A DNA stretch of 64,000 bases, from positions 48,333 to 112,332 of the forward strand of contig CAMHNI010000008.1 in NCBI GenBank assembly GCA_946186505.1. Reading direction: 5' to 3'. The notes under the pieces were generated by a model. That model saw only the letters and a list, made by a program, of their open reading frames with translations. It was not told where the DNA came from and searched no databases. Origin of the DNA: an uncultured Prevotellaceae bacterium (GTDB lineage Bacteria; Bacteroidota; Bacteroidia; Bacteroidales; Bacteroidaceae). The position numbers were made by a program, and so were the translations under genes. Numbering within the stretch: position 1 is the stretch's first letter; the number at the start of each line of letters is the position of its first letter. Positions 41,084-51,753 of the stretch are shown here, in pieces.

Positions 41084-42430
41084 ATGATAATACTGCAATC
41101 ACTGGCCAACAGATTAGGTATTTCCAAGACAAAAGAGGTTATCGCCGAAAACTTGTTCTGGTCTGTACTTGGTAAGATTGTAGCCCTCTTGGGAGGTCTT
41201 CTGGTGGGCATTATCGTTGCCCGCTATTTAGGGCCAGCCCAATATGGCCTGATGAGTTATGTCATCAGCTATGTGACATTGTTCCAGACATTTGCCTTGT
41301 TAGGGCTTGACTCCATTGAGATCAGAGAAGAGTCACGGGGCAAATACCCCTTTCAGACTATCATCGGAACAGCCTTCGGCTTGAAATTATGCTCTGCCAT
41401 AGTGTGCATAATATTGGTATTGGGCACGTCCTGGTATATGGAGGCCGATTCCGACACGACGCTGCTTATAGCCATTTATGTGCTGACAATTATACTCAAC
41501 TCCTCTAACGTCATCAGAAACTATTTCACGGCCATTGTTCAGAACAAGCACGTTGTCAAGGCAGAGATTAGTCGCACTTTGATAGGAATCCTGATAAAGT
41601 CTGCCTGTCTTCTGGCGCATGCCCCACTTGTGTGGTTCGTTGCTGCTTCGATGTTCGATGCCGTATTGCTGGCCAGCGGCTATTACATGGCCTACCATGC
41701 TAAGGTAGGTAGCATAAGGGAGTGGCGTTTTGACTGTCAGTATGCCAAGTTTATGCTCAAAGAGTCGTTCCCGTTAATGATTAGCGGTGCTGCCATCATC
41801 CTGTATCAGCGCATAGACCAGGTGATGATAGGACAGATGATCGACAAGGAATCCGTCGGCTATTTCTCCGTTGCCTCCAAATTTGTCGAGATTCTGATAT
41901 ACATCCCGATGATGCTTGCCCAGACCATCATGCCTGTCCTTGTCCATATCCGGGAAAACGATGAAGCAACCTATATCAGGAAAGGGCAGCAATTCATGAA
42001 CATTTCCCTGTGGAGTTCCCTGCTGCTGTCAGCCCTTATGTCGGTCTCTTCCTATTGGATTATCATCCTTACGTTCGGACAAGCTTATTTACCGGCTGTT
42101 GCCGTATTACAAATATTATCGTTTAAAGCTGCGGGGCTGGCACTCTCCAATACGGCTGGCACGATGTTGGTGGCCGAGGGGCTTCAACGCTATGCTATTA
42201 TCCGCGACCTTTTAGGATGCACTGTCTGCATTGCCCTGAACTATTTCCTATTACCCCGTTACGGCATCATCGCCGCAGCGTGGATAGCCATTGCCAGTAA
42301 TGTCATTGCAGGCTATGTGGCCGATGCCTTTATCCCTGCCTATCGGCACTTGTTCTTCCGTCAAACTCATGCTTTGTTCATGGGTTGGAAAAGCATGCTA
42401 ACAGTGAAGTCGTTGTTCAAGTCCAAATAA
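41084..42430 (+). CDS. Wzx-type oligosaccharide flippase
   Basis: 448 residues with about 12-14 hydrophobic helices; N-terminus AENLFWSVLGKIVALLGGLL-VGIIVARYLGPAQYGLMSYV is typical of PST/MATE flippases. SFPLMISGAAIILYQRIDQV-MIGQMIDKESVGYFSVASKF matches the second half of the family. Flips the lipid-linked repeat unit across the inner membrane. Confidence 0.92.
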   Translation: MIILQSLANRLGISKTKEVIAENLFWSVLGKIVALLGGLLVGIIVARYLGPAQYGLMSYVISYVTLFQTFALLGLDSIEIREESRGKYPFQTIIGTAFGLKLCSAIVCIILVLGTSWYMEADSDTTLLIAIYVLTIILNSSNVIRNYFTAIVQNKHVVKAEISRTLIGILIKSACLLAHAPLVWFVAASMFDAVLLASGYYMAYHAKVGSIREWRFDCQYAKFMLKESFPLMISGAAIILYQRIDQVMIGQMIDKESVGYFSVASKFVEILIYIPMMLAQTIMPVLVHIRENDEATYIRKGQQFMNISLWSSLLLSALMSVSSYWIIILTFGQAYLPAVAVLQILSFKAAGLALSNTAGTMLVAEGLQRYAIIRDLLGCTVCIALNYFLLPRYGIIAAAWIAIASNVIAGYVADAFIPAYRHLFFRQTHALFMGWKSMLTVKSLFKSK

Positions 42431-42442
42431 TCCCCTGTTACC

Positions 42443-43687
42443 ATGACTGTCATTCCCCTACTATACTTTACCTTTTTGGCCGCCTACTTCTATTACAAGA
42501 ATCGGGGCTGGGGCATGGACGTGGCAGCCTCATCGCTACTCATTGCTATATCGGTGGCTGCCGTCATGATTGACATCAATGACATCTACGGTGAATACGG
42601 CATCAACGAGTATGCTATCACTCTGCCCACAGTCCTGCTTTACTGTCTCCAGTGGACCTTGGTATTGATTCCCATACACCATCTGTCGAGACTGCCACTC
42701 GAAAAGCATTTCCCCGTCAAGCAGACCATGCTCTATCTTTACATGGTCATCATTGTCGTCTCTTCCTTTATCATAATTCTTTCGAAGGTCTCCGATATCC
42801 GCGACGCACTGCTTATGGATATGATTGACGTCCGTCATGAACATTACAAAGACCTGGTTGAGGGAGAAGGCGGGCAGGCGAATCCCCTGCTTATCATCCC
42901 CACCATCTTCATATCCACCCCATTCCCTACCCTTGCCTTGTGCTTCTGGTTCTACACAAAAGCCTTCACGAAATTCTCGATATTCCTGCGCACAGGCATA
43001 CTGATAGCCTCCATTGTCCAGGCCATTACGGCAATCATCGTGGCTGGACGTTCGGCTATCGTGTTCTGGCTTTTCGACTTCTACATCCTATACAGCTTGT
43101 TCTACCGCTATCTGTCGAAGAAAGCCAAACACCGCATCAACATGGCCGCCTTAGTCATGGTTTCCATCATTGGTGTGCTCTTTATGGCCATCACTATATC
43201 ACGTTTCGACGAAGCAGGCAGCAAGTCCACCCCGTTCGACTCACTATACGGATACGCCGGACAGCACGTTAACAACTTCTGTACGATGTTTGTCAATGGC
43301 AGCAATCCAGAACCACTCTACGACCGTATCTTCCCGTTTACCTCACGTCTGATGGGACATCCTTATGACATGGTGGAGCACTATGACACACTGAGGAAAC
43401 ACACTGACGTTCTGGTCAATGTCTTTGACACTTTCGGCGGCGAGATTTTTCTGGATTTAGGGTGGATAGCCTATATCCTTTTCTTCTTTGGATGGATAGT
43501 TCTCACACTTTATGTCAGGTATAATTGGCAGGAAATCTCTTTCTACCGTATCTTCCCGTTAGTCATCATCATCGCTTTCTTCACACGGGGACTCTTCGCA
43601 TGGCCGTTCACTGGGCATGTTACAAGCATGGCACTTGTGCTGGTACTCATGAACACCTACCTCTTCAGATATGCATTCAAAATATAA
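42443..43687 (+). CDS. Wzy-type polysaccharide polymerase
   Basis: 414 residues, ~11 TM helices, with a large periplasmic loop (~270-340: TPFDSLYGYAGQHVNNFCTM...MGHPYDMVEHYDTLRKH). It is identified by topology and its place after the flippase; sequence conservation in this family is low. Polymerises repeat units at the periplasmic face. Confidence 0.8.
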   Translation: MTVIPLLYFTFLAAYFYYKNRGWGMDVAASSLLIAISVAAVMIDINDIYGEYGINEYAITLPTVLLYCLQWTLVLIPIHHLSRLPLEKHFPVKQTMLYLYMVIIVVSSFIIILSKVSDIRDALLMDMIDVRHEHYKDLVEGEGGQANPLLIIPTIFISTPFPTLALCFWFYTKAFTKFSIFLRTGILIASIVQAITAIIVAGRSAIVFWLFDFYILYSLFYRYLSKKAKHRINMAALVMVSIIGVLFMAITISRFDEAGSKSTPFDSLYGYAGQHVNNFCTMFVNGSNPEPLYDRIFPFTSRLMGHPYDMVEHYDTLRKHTDVLVNVFDTFGGEIFLDLGWIAYILFFFGWIVLTLYVRYNWQEISFYRIFPLVIIIAFFTRGLFAWPFTGHVTSMALVLVLMNTYLFRYAFKI

Positions 43688-43705
43688 CATCCTTACGATA
43701 GACCT

Positions 43706-44590
43706 ATGAAAATATTCGCCGTTATTGTCACCTATAATGCCATGTACCGGGGTTGGATAGATCGCTGCATGAAGAGTCTGAGCGAGAGCACCGTCCCCGT
43801 CACAGCCATTATTGTCGATAATGGCTCCTGCGACGGCACCCGCGAACATGTCCCCTCTGCCTACCCCGAAGCCGTATGGATGCCTCAGGAAAACAATTTG
43901 GGCTTCGGGCAGGCCAATAACCTGGGACTGTGTTACGCCTTAGAACATCAGGCCGACTATGTACTGCTGCTCAATCAAGACGCAGCCATCTCTCCTGACG
44001 CCATCCAGCAGATGTTGGCTGTTAGTGACGGCAAGTCGCTGTTGTCGCCACTTCACCTTAACGGCGACGGCACCCGTCTCGACGAACTGTTCCGCATCAC
44101 ACTGAAGGATGCCCATAACCTGATGAATGACGACCTGCTGATACACCACACTTTAGCCGACTGCTACGAGACGGGCGAGGTCTGTGCCGCGTGCTGGCTC
44201 ATGCCTGCTGCCTTGCTACAATGCGTCGGCGGTTTCAATCCCCTCTTCTTCCATTATAGCGAAGACAACAACTATTACCACCGGCTGGTCTATCACCACA
44301 TCAGGACCCTTATTGTACCTCATGCCTATATGTACCACGACAGGAAACTGTTTGGTAATCAGAAAGCCCATGACCACGGCCTTGTCAGACGTGAGTTGAC
44401 GCTGGCTGCCTGTAATATCAATCACTCTTTGGCTCAACGGGTCGCCGACTATCTGCGTGTCTTATTTCGCCATGGCTTGTCTGTTTCCTTTTTCTCTGGT
44501 ATAACTTGGCTACTGCTACATCTGCGCTCAATCTATCACTCCAGAAAGGAGGAAAGGCAGTCTGGCCTCACGTGGCTTAACCTCTCATAA
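43706..44590 (+). CDS. GT2-family glycosyltransferase
   Basis: 294 residues; IFAVIVTYNAMYRGWIDRCM, VTAIIVDNGSCDGTREHVPS, ENNLGFGQANNLGLCYALEH and VLLLNQDAAISPDAIQQMLA (DxD equivalent NQD) are classic rhamnosyltransferase-like GT2. Cytoplasmic, adds a sugar to the repeat unit. Confidence 0.92.
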   Translation: MKIFAVIVTYNAMYRGWIDRCMKSLSESTVPVTAIIVDNGSCDGTREHVPSAYPEAVWMPQENNLGFGQANNLGLCYALEHQADYVLLLNQDAAISPDAIQQMLAVSDGKSLLSPLHLNGDGTRLDELFRITLKDAHNLMNDDLLIHHTLADCYETGEVCAACWLMPAALLQCVGGFNPLFFHYSEDNNYYHRLVYHHIRTLIVPHAYMYHDRKLFGNQKAHDHGLVRRELTLAACNINHSLAQRVADYLRVLFRHGLSVSFFSGITWLLLHLRSIYHSRKEERQSGLTWLNLS

Positions 44591-44602
44591 CCCTTTACTG
44601 AC

Positions 44603-45760
44603 ATGAACATCCTGTTAGACTTCATACCTTTCCAACATATAGGCGGTGTCAGTGGTGCTGCCAGTTTCACAAAGGCCGTCACTGACGAGGTCATCCGACA
44701 TAGGCCAGTGGGTACACATCTCTTTGCCGTCTATGACTCCACGCTTCCTGTAACAGGGCGCTATCATTGCCACGAAATGGCAGAACACAACAACATCAAG
44801 CTGATTGACATCAGGCAAGCCACCCTGGCCGACATCGTCAGCCACCACGCCATCGATGTGTTCTTCATGGCTATCGCCCAACTCTACAAGCACTACAATC
44901 TGAACGGCATCAGGTGCAAGACGGTGATGTTCATTCACGACATATTCGATGCAGAGCGTGCCGACAACTACGTCGATGCCACCATCCACGACACGGGACT
45001 GGAAAGCCGTTGGAGTCGTTGCAAACGCCTCGTCAACATTTTCTCTGGCCGCAGCCAAAGGCTGGCCCGCCAATGCTATGCCAGTCTGATGCCCCTTTAT
45101 ACAGCCCCAAAGACAGTGCCTTATACGGTTTCCGACTATTCTCGCCACGCCCTTTGCTATCATTTTCCCGCTATCAAGAAGGAAATCAAAGTGTGCTACT
45201 CGCCACTCAGGCAAGTAACAAGGAACCATACTATTGAGAATCCCCAATTACAGGAAATAGTCAGAAGCGGGAAGCGTTACCTGCTGATGGTCTCGGCCAA
45301 CAGACTATACAAGAACCCCCATACCTTGGCCAAGGTATTCAAACGTCTGAACGATGAGCGAACAGACCTCCACTTGTTAACACTGAAGATGGGACGCAAG
45401 ATATCTCCACAACATACAGACATCGCTTTCTTGTCAGACAGCGACCTCTGCTACGCCTACGAGCACGCTCTTGCACTGGTGTTTCCTTCTTATTTTGAGG
45501 GTTTTGGCTATCCTCCTGTCGAGGCAATGGAGTACGGCACACCTGTAGTGGCGTCGAACGTCACCAGCATTCCCGAGATATTGGGCGATGCCGCATTCTA
45601 CTTCTCACCGTTCTACCCTGCTGACCTGTATAGGGCTCTTCACGAAGTGCTGGATCATCCCGATGTCAAAATCGACAAGATGAGGCGCAGACTTGCGGAG
45701 ATACACCAACGACAGGATGACGACTTGAAACAACTCATCAATGACCTGCTAACTCCATAA
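44603..45760 (+). CDS. GT4-family glycosyltransferase
   Basis: 385 residues. GT-B fold; C-terminal domain [56 protein letters not shown] has the E-x7-E donor-binding motif. Retaining transferase for the repeat unit; sugar unknown. Confidence 0.92.
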   Translation: MNILLDFIPFQHIGGVSGAASFTKAVTDEVIRHRPVGTHLFAVYDSTLPVTGRYHCHEMAEHNNIKLIDIRQATLADIVSHHAIDVFFMAIAQLYKHYNLNGIRCKTVMFIHDIFDAERADNYVDATIHDTGLESRWSRCKRLVNIFSGRSQRLARQCYASLMPLYTAPKTVPYTVSDYSRHALCYHFPAIKKEIKVCYSPLRQVTRNHTIENPQLQEIVRSGKRYLLMVSANRLYKNPHTLAKVFKRLNDERTDLHLLTLKMGRKISPQHTDIAFLSDSDLCYAYEHALALVFPSYFEGFGYPPVEAMEYGTPVVASNVTSIPEILGDAAFYFSPFYPADLYRALHEVLDHPDVKIDKMRRRLAEIHQRQDDDLKQLINDLLTP

Positions 45761-45767
45761 GAAGAAC

Positions 45768-46415
45768 ATGACACTGACCCGAAGACTCCGACTATGGACT
45801 GAACCGCTCGTGAAAATGCCGTGCAGACTGTTTGGCCTGCTTTACAGCTACAATGCCAACCGCCGCTTGGCACTTTTGCGAAGCTATCTCTATACCCAGT
45901 GGTTAGCTCCCAGTCTGGCAACGGTCGGCAAGGGTTGCCTCATCTACCGTCCTGTCAAGATTGTCGGTGGTCACCACATCTCAATTGGCAACATGTCTGT
46001 GATTGGCGCCCATGGTACGCTTACTACTTGGGAACACTATCGTGGCGAGACGTTCGCTCCCAGGATAGAAATAGGTGAGCACTGCGATTTCGGCGAATAC
46101 ATACACATCACTTGTGTCGAGCGTATAAGCATTGGCAACGGCGTACTCACTGGCCGCTGGGTCACCATCTCAGACAACGACCATGGCGAGGTTATCCGCG
46201 AACAGCTGGACACTCCCCCAGCCGACCGTCCGTTGCATGTCAAAGGTCCGGTCACTATCGGTTCAAACGTCTGGATTGGTGACAAGGCCACCATTCTCAG
46301 TGGAGTCACCATCGGCGACGGGGCCGTCATCGCCGCCAACAGCGTCGTCACTAAGGACATTCCAGCCTACACTGTTGCTGCGGGCAATCCCGCCCACGTC
46401 ATTAAAGCATGTTAA
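45768..46415 (+). CDS. Left-handed beta-helix acetyltransferase
   Basis: 215 residues. Hexapeptide repeats [20 protein letters not shown]..., catalytic-type [15 protein letters not shown], and [40 protein letters not shown], ending GNPAHVI. Typical of WcaF/CatB-type O-acetyltransferases. It probably acetylates the repeat unit. Confidence 0.92.
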   Translation: MTLTRRLRLWTEPLVKMPCRLFGLLYSYNANRRLALLRSYLYTQWLAPSLATVGKGCLIYRPVKIVGGHHISIGNMSVIGAHGTLTTWEHYRGETFAPRIEIGEHCDFGEYIHITCVERISIGNGVLTGRWVTISDNDHGEVIREQLDTPPADRPLHVKGPVTIGSNVWIGDKATILSGVTIGDGAVIAANSVVTKDIPAYTVAAGNPAHVIKAC

Positions 46416-46419
46416 GACT

Positions 46420-47679
46420 ATGAACAAGAAATGCGCTTTTACCATCGTTGCCAAAAACTACATAGGCTTGGGACAGATTCTCGGACTATCGCTCCGAAAG
46501 CACAACCCCGATGTGGACTTCTATATTTTCATGGCTGACGAGTTCGATACCGAACCTGCCGACCTGCCCGACTGCGTACTGAAGGCCCGGGACGTGACTG
46601 ATTACACAGGAACGGAGTGGACGGACATGACCTTCAAGTACAACCTGACAGAATTCTGTACGGCCATCAAGCCTGCCTGTTTCCAGCACGTATTCAAACT
46701 GGGTTACGAGGCTGCTATTTACTTTGACCCTGACATCTTTGTATTCTCGTCCATAGACCGTGTTTTCCTCCAGCTCGAGCAATACGACGTAGCACTGACA
46801 CCACAGGTGGCCGGCCTGCATGTTGATTATCAAGGTGAGCATCCGGAGTGGGCCATGAACGTCAACGGCATCTTCAACCTCGGTTTCTGTGCCATGCGCC
46901 GCTCTGAACTCACAGCGAGGGTGCTCTGCTGGTGGAGGCGACGATTGACTGACAACGCCTTCGCCGACCGCAGCACCGGCAACTTCACCGACCAGAAGTG
47001 GATGGACTGGATGCCCGGACTCCTGGGCAACGATCACCTCTACGTGTTCCACGAACTGGGCATGAACATGGCACCCTGGAACTTCTTTGAACGGCAGCTG
47101 TTCCAGAGCGACGGTCGCCTCATGGTGCGCTACCGCACAGACGACTGCACACAGCGTGAAGACCCGCTGCTGTTCATCCATTTCGCTGGCTACGACTATC
47201 AGAAGCTTAAGCAGGGCATCGTTGAGCGCAAGCGCATAGAGAACCTGCAGGAGTATGAAGACCTGGCACTGGCCACCGACATCTACCGCCAGGCCATGGT
47301 CAACAGCCACGACCTGTTCGACCGTTTCATCGGCCAGCATTATTCCTATGCCACCTTCGACAACGGCCTGCCCATTGACAATTTCCACCGCCGACTCTAC
47401 CACGGACTGACTCTTCAAGGCGAAACCATACCAGCCCCTTTCACTACAGGCAAAGGCACCTACTATGACAGGCTCCGGAAGAAAAACTTACTGACCAAAC
47501 AACGTTTCGACAACCTGAACCGCCGTAATATTGAGGGACTCGACCGTAAACGCCGCCTTATCGGCCTGCTCTTCGGAACCCTTTACCGACTTATGGGCTA
47601 TCGGCGTTACGCTATGTTTGTGAAAAGCCTCTATCACTACTGCCGCCCAGAGCTGCATACCTTCCTCATCAAGAAATAA
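46420..47679 (+). CDS. Glycosyltransferase, GT8/nucleotide-diphospho-sugar transferase-like
   Basis: 419 residues from ATG 46420 (the track start lies in the upstream gene). CAFTIVAKNYIGLGQILGLS-LRKHNPDVDFYIFM and AIYFDPDIFVFSSIDRVFLQ (DPD as DxD) are GT-A features; NFTDQKWMDWMPGLLG and LFIHFAGYDYQKL fit a family of Bacteroidetes capsule glycosyltransferases. Donor sugar unknown. Confidence 0.82.
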   Translation: MNKKCAFTIVAKNYIGLGQILGLSLRKHNPDVDFYIFMADEFDTEPADLPDCVLKARDVTDYTGTEWTDMTFKYNLTEFCTAIKPACFQHVFKLGYEAAIYFDPDIFVFSSIDRVFLQLEQYDVALTPQVAGLHVDYQGEHPEWAMNVNGIFNLGFCAMRRSELTARVLCWWRRRLTDNAFADRSTGNFTDQKWMDWMPGLLGNDHLYVFHELGMNMAPWNFFERQLFQSDGRLMVRYRTDDCTQREDPLLFIHFAGYDYQKLKQGIVERKRIENLQEYEDLALATDIYRQAMVNSHDLFDRFIGQHYSYATFDNGLPIDNFHRRLYHGLTLQGETIPAPFTTGKGTYYDRLRKKNLLTKQRFDNLNRRNIEGLDRKRRLIGLLFGTLYRLMGYRRYAMFVKSLYHYCRPELHTFLIKK

Positions 47680-47691
47680 AAACAGAACGAC

Positions 47692-48666
47692 ATGGAGGAG
47701 AAGAAACGGATACTGTTCATCAGACGGACACCCAAGAACAAGTATAGCGGTATTGCCAACTACTGCCGTGCGCTGTACGCTATGTTCAGTGGCGACTCCG
47801 AACTGCAGCCGCTTGACATCGTGGACTATCCTGCACGCCACTCTGCACTGTTCCACTTCTATTACCGTCTCAAACCGCTCTACCAGGCTATCCGGCAAGC
47901 TGACATCGTCCACGTCAACGGCTACACGGAACTGGGAGCCGCACAGGCACTCCTCATGGCAAAGTGGATGGGGAAGAAGACCGTATATACCGCCCACTGG
48001 CACCCCTTTGAAAACCTGAGTCACCCAACGGGCGGAAAACTATTCTTCAACCTCTTCGTAAAGCCCGCCATCAAGTGCTGCGCAGATGTCGTCACGACCA
48101 TCAATAACGAAGACACCCGCTTTTTCCAGACCTTTCACCGTCATGTAGTGCAAATTCCCCACTGGTATGCACCGCTTTCCGATGGAGGTGATATCCGGAA
48201 ACGAAGCAACATGGTGTTGTTTGTCGGACGATTGTCAGACCCCGTTAAGGGGGTGGACTACTTGCAGCGACTGCCAGAAGGCCGCTACGACATCCATCTT
48301 GTGGGTAATGGCCCCAAACCATCGAGAACCGACATGACGCAACACTGCAATATTCCCGCCGATGAGTTGGCACACCTTTATCGCGAAGCATCCGTGCTGG
48401 TTATTCCCTCCAAGTACGAGGCCTTTTCTTACGCCGCGCTTGAGGCCTTAGCCTGTGGTACCCCCGTCCTCATGTCCGACCGTGTGCGTATTGCTGACTA
48501 CTTAGATGGCGTGGCTGGCTTCCGCATATTCCATTACGGTGACTATGACGGTTTTGTGAAGGCTATCGACAAGACTATCACGCTGCCTGTTGACAGCCAA
48601 CGCGTGACAGAGATTTTTTCTCAGACCGCTATCAGGGAACGATATAAGAATGAAGTCTATCTATAG
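47692..48666 (+). CDS. GT4-family glycosyltransferase
   Basis: 324 residues. N-terminal KRILFIRRTPKNKYSGIANY, then YTAHWHPFENLSHPTGGKLF; C-terminal VLFVGRLSDPVKGVDYLQRL and SVLVIPSKYEAFSYAALEAL (E-x7-E). Ends within the LicD start (17-bp overlap). Confidence 0.92.
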   Translation: MEEKKRILFIRRTPKNKYSGIANYCRALYAMFSGDSELQPLDIVDYPARHSALFHFYYRLKPLYQAIRQADIVHVNGYTELGAAQALLMAKWMGKKTVYTAHWHPFENLSHPTGGKLFFNLFVKPAIKCCADVVTTINNEDTRFFQTFHRHVVQIPHWYAPLSDGGDIRKRSNMVLFVGRLSDPVKGVDYLQRLPEGRYDIHLVGNGPKPSRTDMTQHCNIPADELAHLYREASVLVIPSKYEAFSYAALEALACGTPVLMSDRVRIADYLDGVAGFRIFHYGDYDGFVKAIDKTITLPVDSQRVTEIFSQTAIRERYKNEVYL

Positions 48667-49474
48667 ATACCATTTTACAATGACAGAACTACAACACCTT
48701 CAACAAGTACTACTCAGCATGGCCAAGGACATTGACCGTCTCTGCCGCGATAACGGCATACGCTATCATCTGAATGGCGGGTCGGCCATCGGGGCAGTGC
48801 GACATCACGGATTCATTCCCTGGGACGATGACTATGATATCGAGATGACTCCCAGTAACTACTACCGCTTCATCGAGGTTTGCCGCCAGCAGCTCGATCC
48901 CGCCAAGTACTACGTGCAGGAGGGACTCAAGGACTGGCCAATGGACTCCACAAAAATAAAGCTGTTAGGAACGCGCTTCGGCGAACTGGAGTCACACGCT
49001 GATGACGAAAGCCACAAGGGCATCTTCGTTGATGTCTTCCGCATAGACCATGCCGCCCCTACCCGCTTAGGCAGACTGTGGCAATATGTCTGTGCCAAAT
49101 ACCGTCTGTGCTACCTGCTGTCAAAACGCACCTACCGCAGTGCCACGTTACCCAAACGCCTCATGATGCTCTTGGCCGCGCCACAGCGCATAGGTTTCAT
49201 CCGCCGATACTTCGAACGCCAGCAGACCGGCTATAACAATCGGCCGACCGGCTACTACGGGCTGCTGACGCAAAGGACCAAATACCCTCACTGCATCGTC
49301 AAGGCCGAGGCTGTCGCCACCACCTGCTACATGCCCTTTGAAGACACACAACTACCTGTGGCAGGCAATTACGACGAATACCTCTCCACCATCTTCGGCA
49401 ACTATATGCAGCTGCCACCAGAAGACCAACGCCATTGTGGGCACTTGGAGAGCATCGATTTCGGTCCCTATTAG
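48650..49474 (+). CDS. LicD-family phosphotransferase
   Basis: 274 residues. CRDNGIRYHLNGGSAIGAVR-HHGFIPWDDDYDIEMTPSNY is the LicD nucleotidyltransferase-like motif (GG-IGA-RH-G-IPWDDD-D). LicD proteins attach phosphocholine or other phospho-substituents to glycans. It probably decorates the repeat unit; no choline-activation genes are in the window. ATG 48680 is an alternative start. Confidence 0.92.
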   Translation: MKSIYRYHFTMTELQHLQQVLLSMAKDIDRLCRDNGIRYHLNGGSAIGAVRHHGFIPWDDDYDIEMTPSNYYRFIEVCRQQLDPAKYYVQEGLKDWPMDSTKIKLLGTRFGELESHADDESHKGIFVDVFRIDHAAPTRLGRLWQYVCAKYRLCYLLSKRTYRSATLPKRLMMLLAAPQRIGFIRRYFERQQTGYNNRPTGYYGLLTQRTKYPHCIVKAEAVATTCYMPFEDTQLPVAGNYDEYLSTIFGNYMQLPPEDQRHCGHLESIDFGPY

Positions 49475-49491
49475 CCCAAACACATAAGCCT

Positions 49492-50640
49492 ATGAAAAAT
49501 CTATATATAACAATCACCACATGCCTGCTGCTAACCCTTTTTTCAGCCAATTGCTCGACAGAAGATGACTATCTGCCCGCCTATACCCGGGAACTCAGGT
49601 TCGAGGAAGAAACCGATACAGCCAATGAAATAGCCTTTCTCCACCTCTCCGACATCCACGCCAGCACGGCAAGCCTCGCACCCGCGGTCTATTATCTTAC
49701 TGGCAGTGACAGCAACTTTGCACTGCTGACCGGCGACATCATGATCGCCGACAACGTCATCAATACGCTAAAAAGCTCCCCCAAACCCTGTCTGCTCATA
49801 CCTGGCAACCACGACATCTATAGGGTTTACGCGCGCTCCGTGGGGCAATGGGCCTTCCGGAAAACAATTCTCAATGCTATCGGGCAGGAGAGTTACGCTC
49901 ATTTCGCTGATGAAGCCCATAACTACTGGTACAGCGATTTCACCCAAGGAGGGCACACCCTGCGTGTCATCGGTATCGACCAGTATGAGGCACAGAGCGT
50001 AGCACATCCTATTGACTCGTGGGACCACATACAAAACCTCTATTCGCAGGGACAGGTCAACTGGTTCATAGACCTGCTGGAGCACTCGGCCGATGCCGAC
50101 GGCATCATCATTGCCATCCATAACGGTTTCGGAAACGACAAAGTAGGTGTTCGGGACACCACACGCACCGGTCCTTTCACATCCATTCTCGCCTCCACCA
50201 CAACCGAGGGTTACGGCTATTACGGCACGGGCAACACCCTGATGATTCCCGACATTGTAGAGGCATACATCACGGGCAACAACCTCACAGAGCGTAAATA
50301 CCCCAACTCCACCGTCGCCTGTGATACGCTGACCGTTACCACACACTTCACCCGGCCCGCCAACAACTTCATTGCCTACTTTGGCGGACACCTTCACTAC
50401 GATATAGCCGAACCACTGCCAGGTTATCCGCGTCAGTTGCAAATACTCATCACTGAGTGCGGAAAGACCGGACATACCCAAGGCCTGGACGATGCACCAA
50501 AGGGTAAGTTTGGCAACCCTTCCTACTGTTTCAATCTCAACACCGTCAACTTTATCCGCAGACAGCTCTGTATCAAGCGTATTGGAGCCTGCCATAAGAT
50601 AGATGGTACGCTGCGCGACAGCATTATCTTCAACTACTGA
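49492..50640 (+). CDS. Metallophosphoesterase lipoprotein
   Basis: 382 residues from ATG 49492 (MKNLYITITTCLLLTLFSAN then C). The lipobox-like FSANC is followed by calcineurin-type metal motifs: FLHLSDIHAS (DxH), LLTGDIM (GDxx), LIPGNHDIY (GNHD), IIAIHNGFG and FGGHLHYD (GHxH). An exported phosphohydrolase within a polysaccharide operon, beside LicD, suggests action on phosphorylated glycan or lipid-carrier substrates. Confidence 0.85.
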   Translation: MKNLYITITTCLLLTLFSANCSTEDDYLPAYTRELRFEEETDTANEIAFLHLSDIHASTASLAPAVYYLTGSDSNFALLTGDIMIADNVINTLKSSPKPCLLIPGNHDIYRVYARSVGQWAFRKTILNAIGQESYAHFADEAHNYWYSDFTQGGHTLRVIGIDQYEAQSVAHPIDSWDHIQNLYSQGQVNWFIDLLEHSADADGIIIAIHNGFGNDKVGVRDTTRTGPFTSILASTTTEGYGYYGTGNTLMIPDIVEAYITGNNLTERKYPNSTVACDTLTVTTHFTRPANNFIAYFGGHLHYDIAEPLPGYPRQLQILITECGKTGHTQGLDDAPKGKFGNPSYCFNLNTVNFIRRQLCIKRIGACHKIDGTLRDSIIFNY

Positions 50641-50729
50641 CAGACATTCCACTGCAAAAAAAGACTGAGCAAAGCACAAAAATGCAAGGATTGTTACGGA
50701 ATTGATAAATATTTCGTACCTTTGCAGCC

Positions 50730-51551
50730 ATGAAAGATTTTTCCATGCTTATCTCCGTTTACAAGAACGAGAAAGCGGAGCACCTGAAGCAATGTTTTGA
50801 CAGCGTGGCCCAACAGACCTTGCAGCCTACTGAAATTGTACTTGTCGAAGACGGACCCCTGACTCCACAGATAAACGAAGCCATTGAGCAAGAACAACAA
50901 CGCTTTAACAATATCATACGGGTCAAACTGGAACGAAACAGCGGGCTGGGGACAGCTCTGCGAGAGGGATTGAAGGTATGTCACTATGACATTGTTGCCC
51001 GCATGGATGCAGATGATATATGCCAGCCTCAACGATTCGAGTTGCAAATGCAACACCTGGAAGCCCACCCCGATGTCGATGTCATCAGTTCATGGATTGC
51101 CGAATTCTATGACTCGCTTGATAACATCATCGCCATCCGCGACCTGCCAGAGGAACATGCCGACATCTACGAGTTCGGGAAAATACGCAACCCCATCAAC
51201 CATCCTGCCGTCATGTTCCGCCGACAAGCCGTCATTGACGCTGGCAGCTACCAGCCATTCCCATTGTTCGAAGACTACTATCTGTGGGCACGGATGCTCA
51301 ACGGCGGGAACCGCTTCCACAACATCCAACAGCCGCTGTTACTCTTCCGCCGCTCTTCACAGATGATGCATCGACGGGGCGGATGGCGCTATGCCAAGAA
51401 TGAGATTCTTTTCCAACGGGCACTCCATGAGATGGGCTATATCACCGCATGGCGCATGACGAAGAACATCATCCTGCGCTACGGCATCCGCCTCGTTCCC
51501 AACTCTGTCCGCAGTTGGATCTACAGCCGTTTCCTGCGCCGGCAGTTCTGA
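50730..51551 (+). CDS. GT2-family glycosyltransferase with its own promoter
   Basis: 273 residues. FSMLISVYKNEKAEHLKQCF, EIVLVEDGPLTPQINEAIEQ, ERNSGLGTALREGLKVCHYD and IVARMDADDICQPQRFELQM (DADD) are GT2 features as in EpsE/WaaE-type enzymes. Promoter TACCTTTGC at 50716-50724, ATG only ~5 nt later: leaderless or nearly so. Confidence 0.93.
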   Translation: MKDFSMLISVYKNEKAEHLKQCFDSVAQQTLQPTEIVLVEDGPLTPQINEAIEQEQQRFNNIIRVKLERNSGLGTALREGLKVCHYDIVARMDADDICQPQRFELQMQHLEAHPDVDVISSWIAEFYDSLDNIIAIRDLPEEHADIYEFGKIRNPINHPAVMFRRQAVIDAGSYQPFPLFEDYYLWARMLNGGNRFHNIQQPLLLFRRSSQMMHRRGGWRYAKNEILFQRALHEMGYITAWRMTKNIILRYGIRLVPNSVRSWIYSRFLRRQF

Positions 51552-51630
51552 GTTTACTGTCACTCTATCCCAACACCGCAAAGGTTTCACGAAAGTAAAA
51601 AATCACACTAACTCTTGGTGCGATGAAGTT

Positions 51631-51753
51631 TTTTTCGTACCTTTGCACCCGTTTTGCAGAAAAATGCAGAAAAAAACGCATTTAGCTGCAATAAAACGGA
51701 CGGTGTGCCGTTGATATAATAAGTAACGGAACAATACTTCGAAAACAATATAT
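51631..51753 (+). promoter_or_regulatory. Promoter and ~110-nt leader of the sugar transferase
   Basis: TACCTTTGCACCC near 51639, then a leader with ATGCAGAAAAAAACGCATT and ACGGACGGTGTGCCGT (short inverted repeats) before ATG 51754. Confidence 0.55.

Noticed and set aside
44615-45247. Minus-strand ORF of 210 aa
   Set aside because: Shadow of the GT4 gene within a continuous plus-strand operon.
46486-47418. Minus-strand ORF of 310 aa
   Set aside because: Shadow of the glycosyltransferase gene; composition is low-complexity Val/Glu/His typical of antisense frames.
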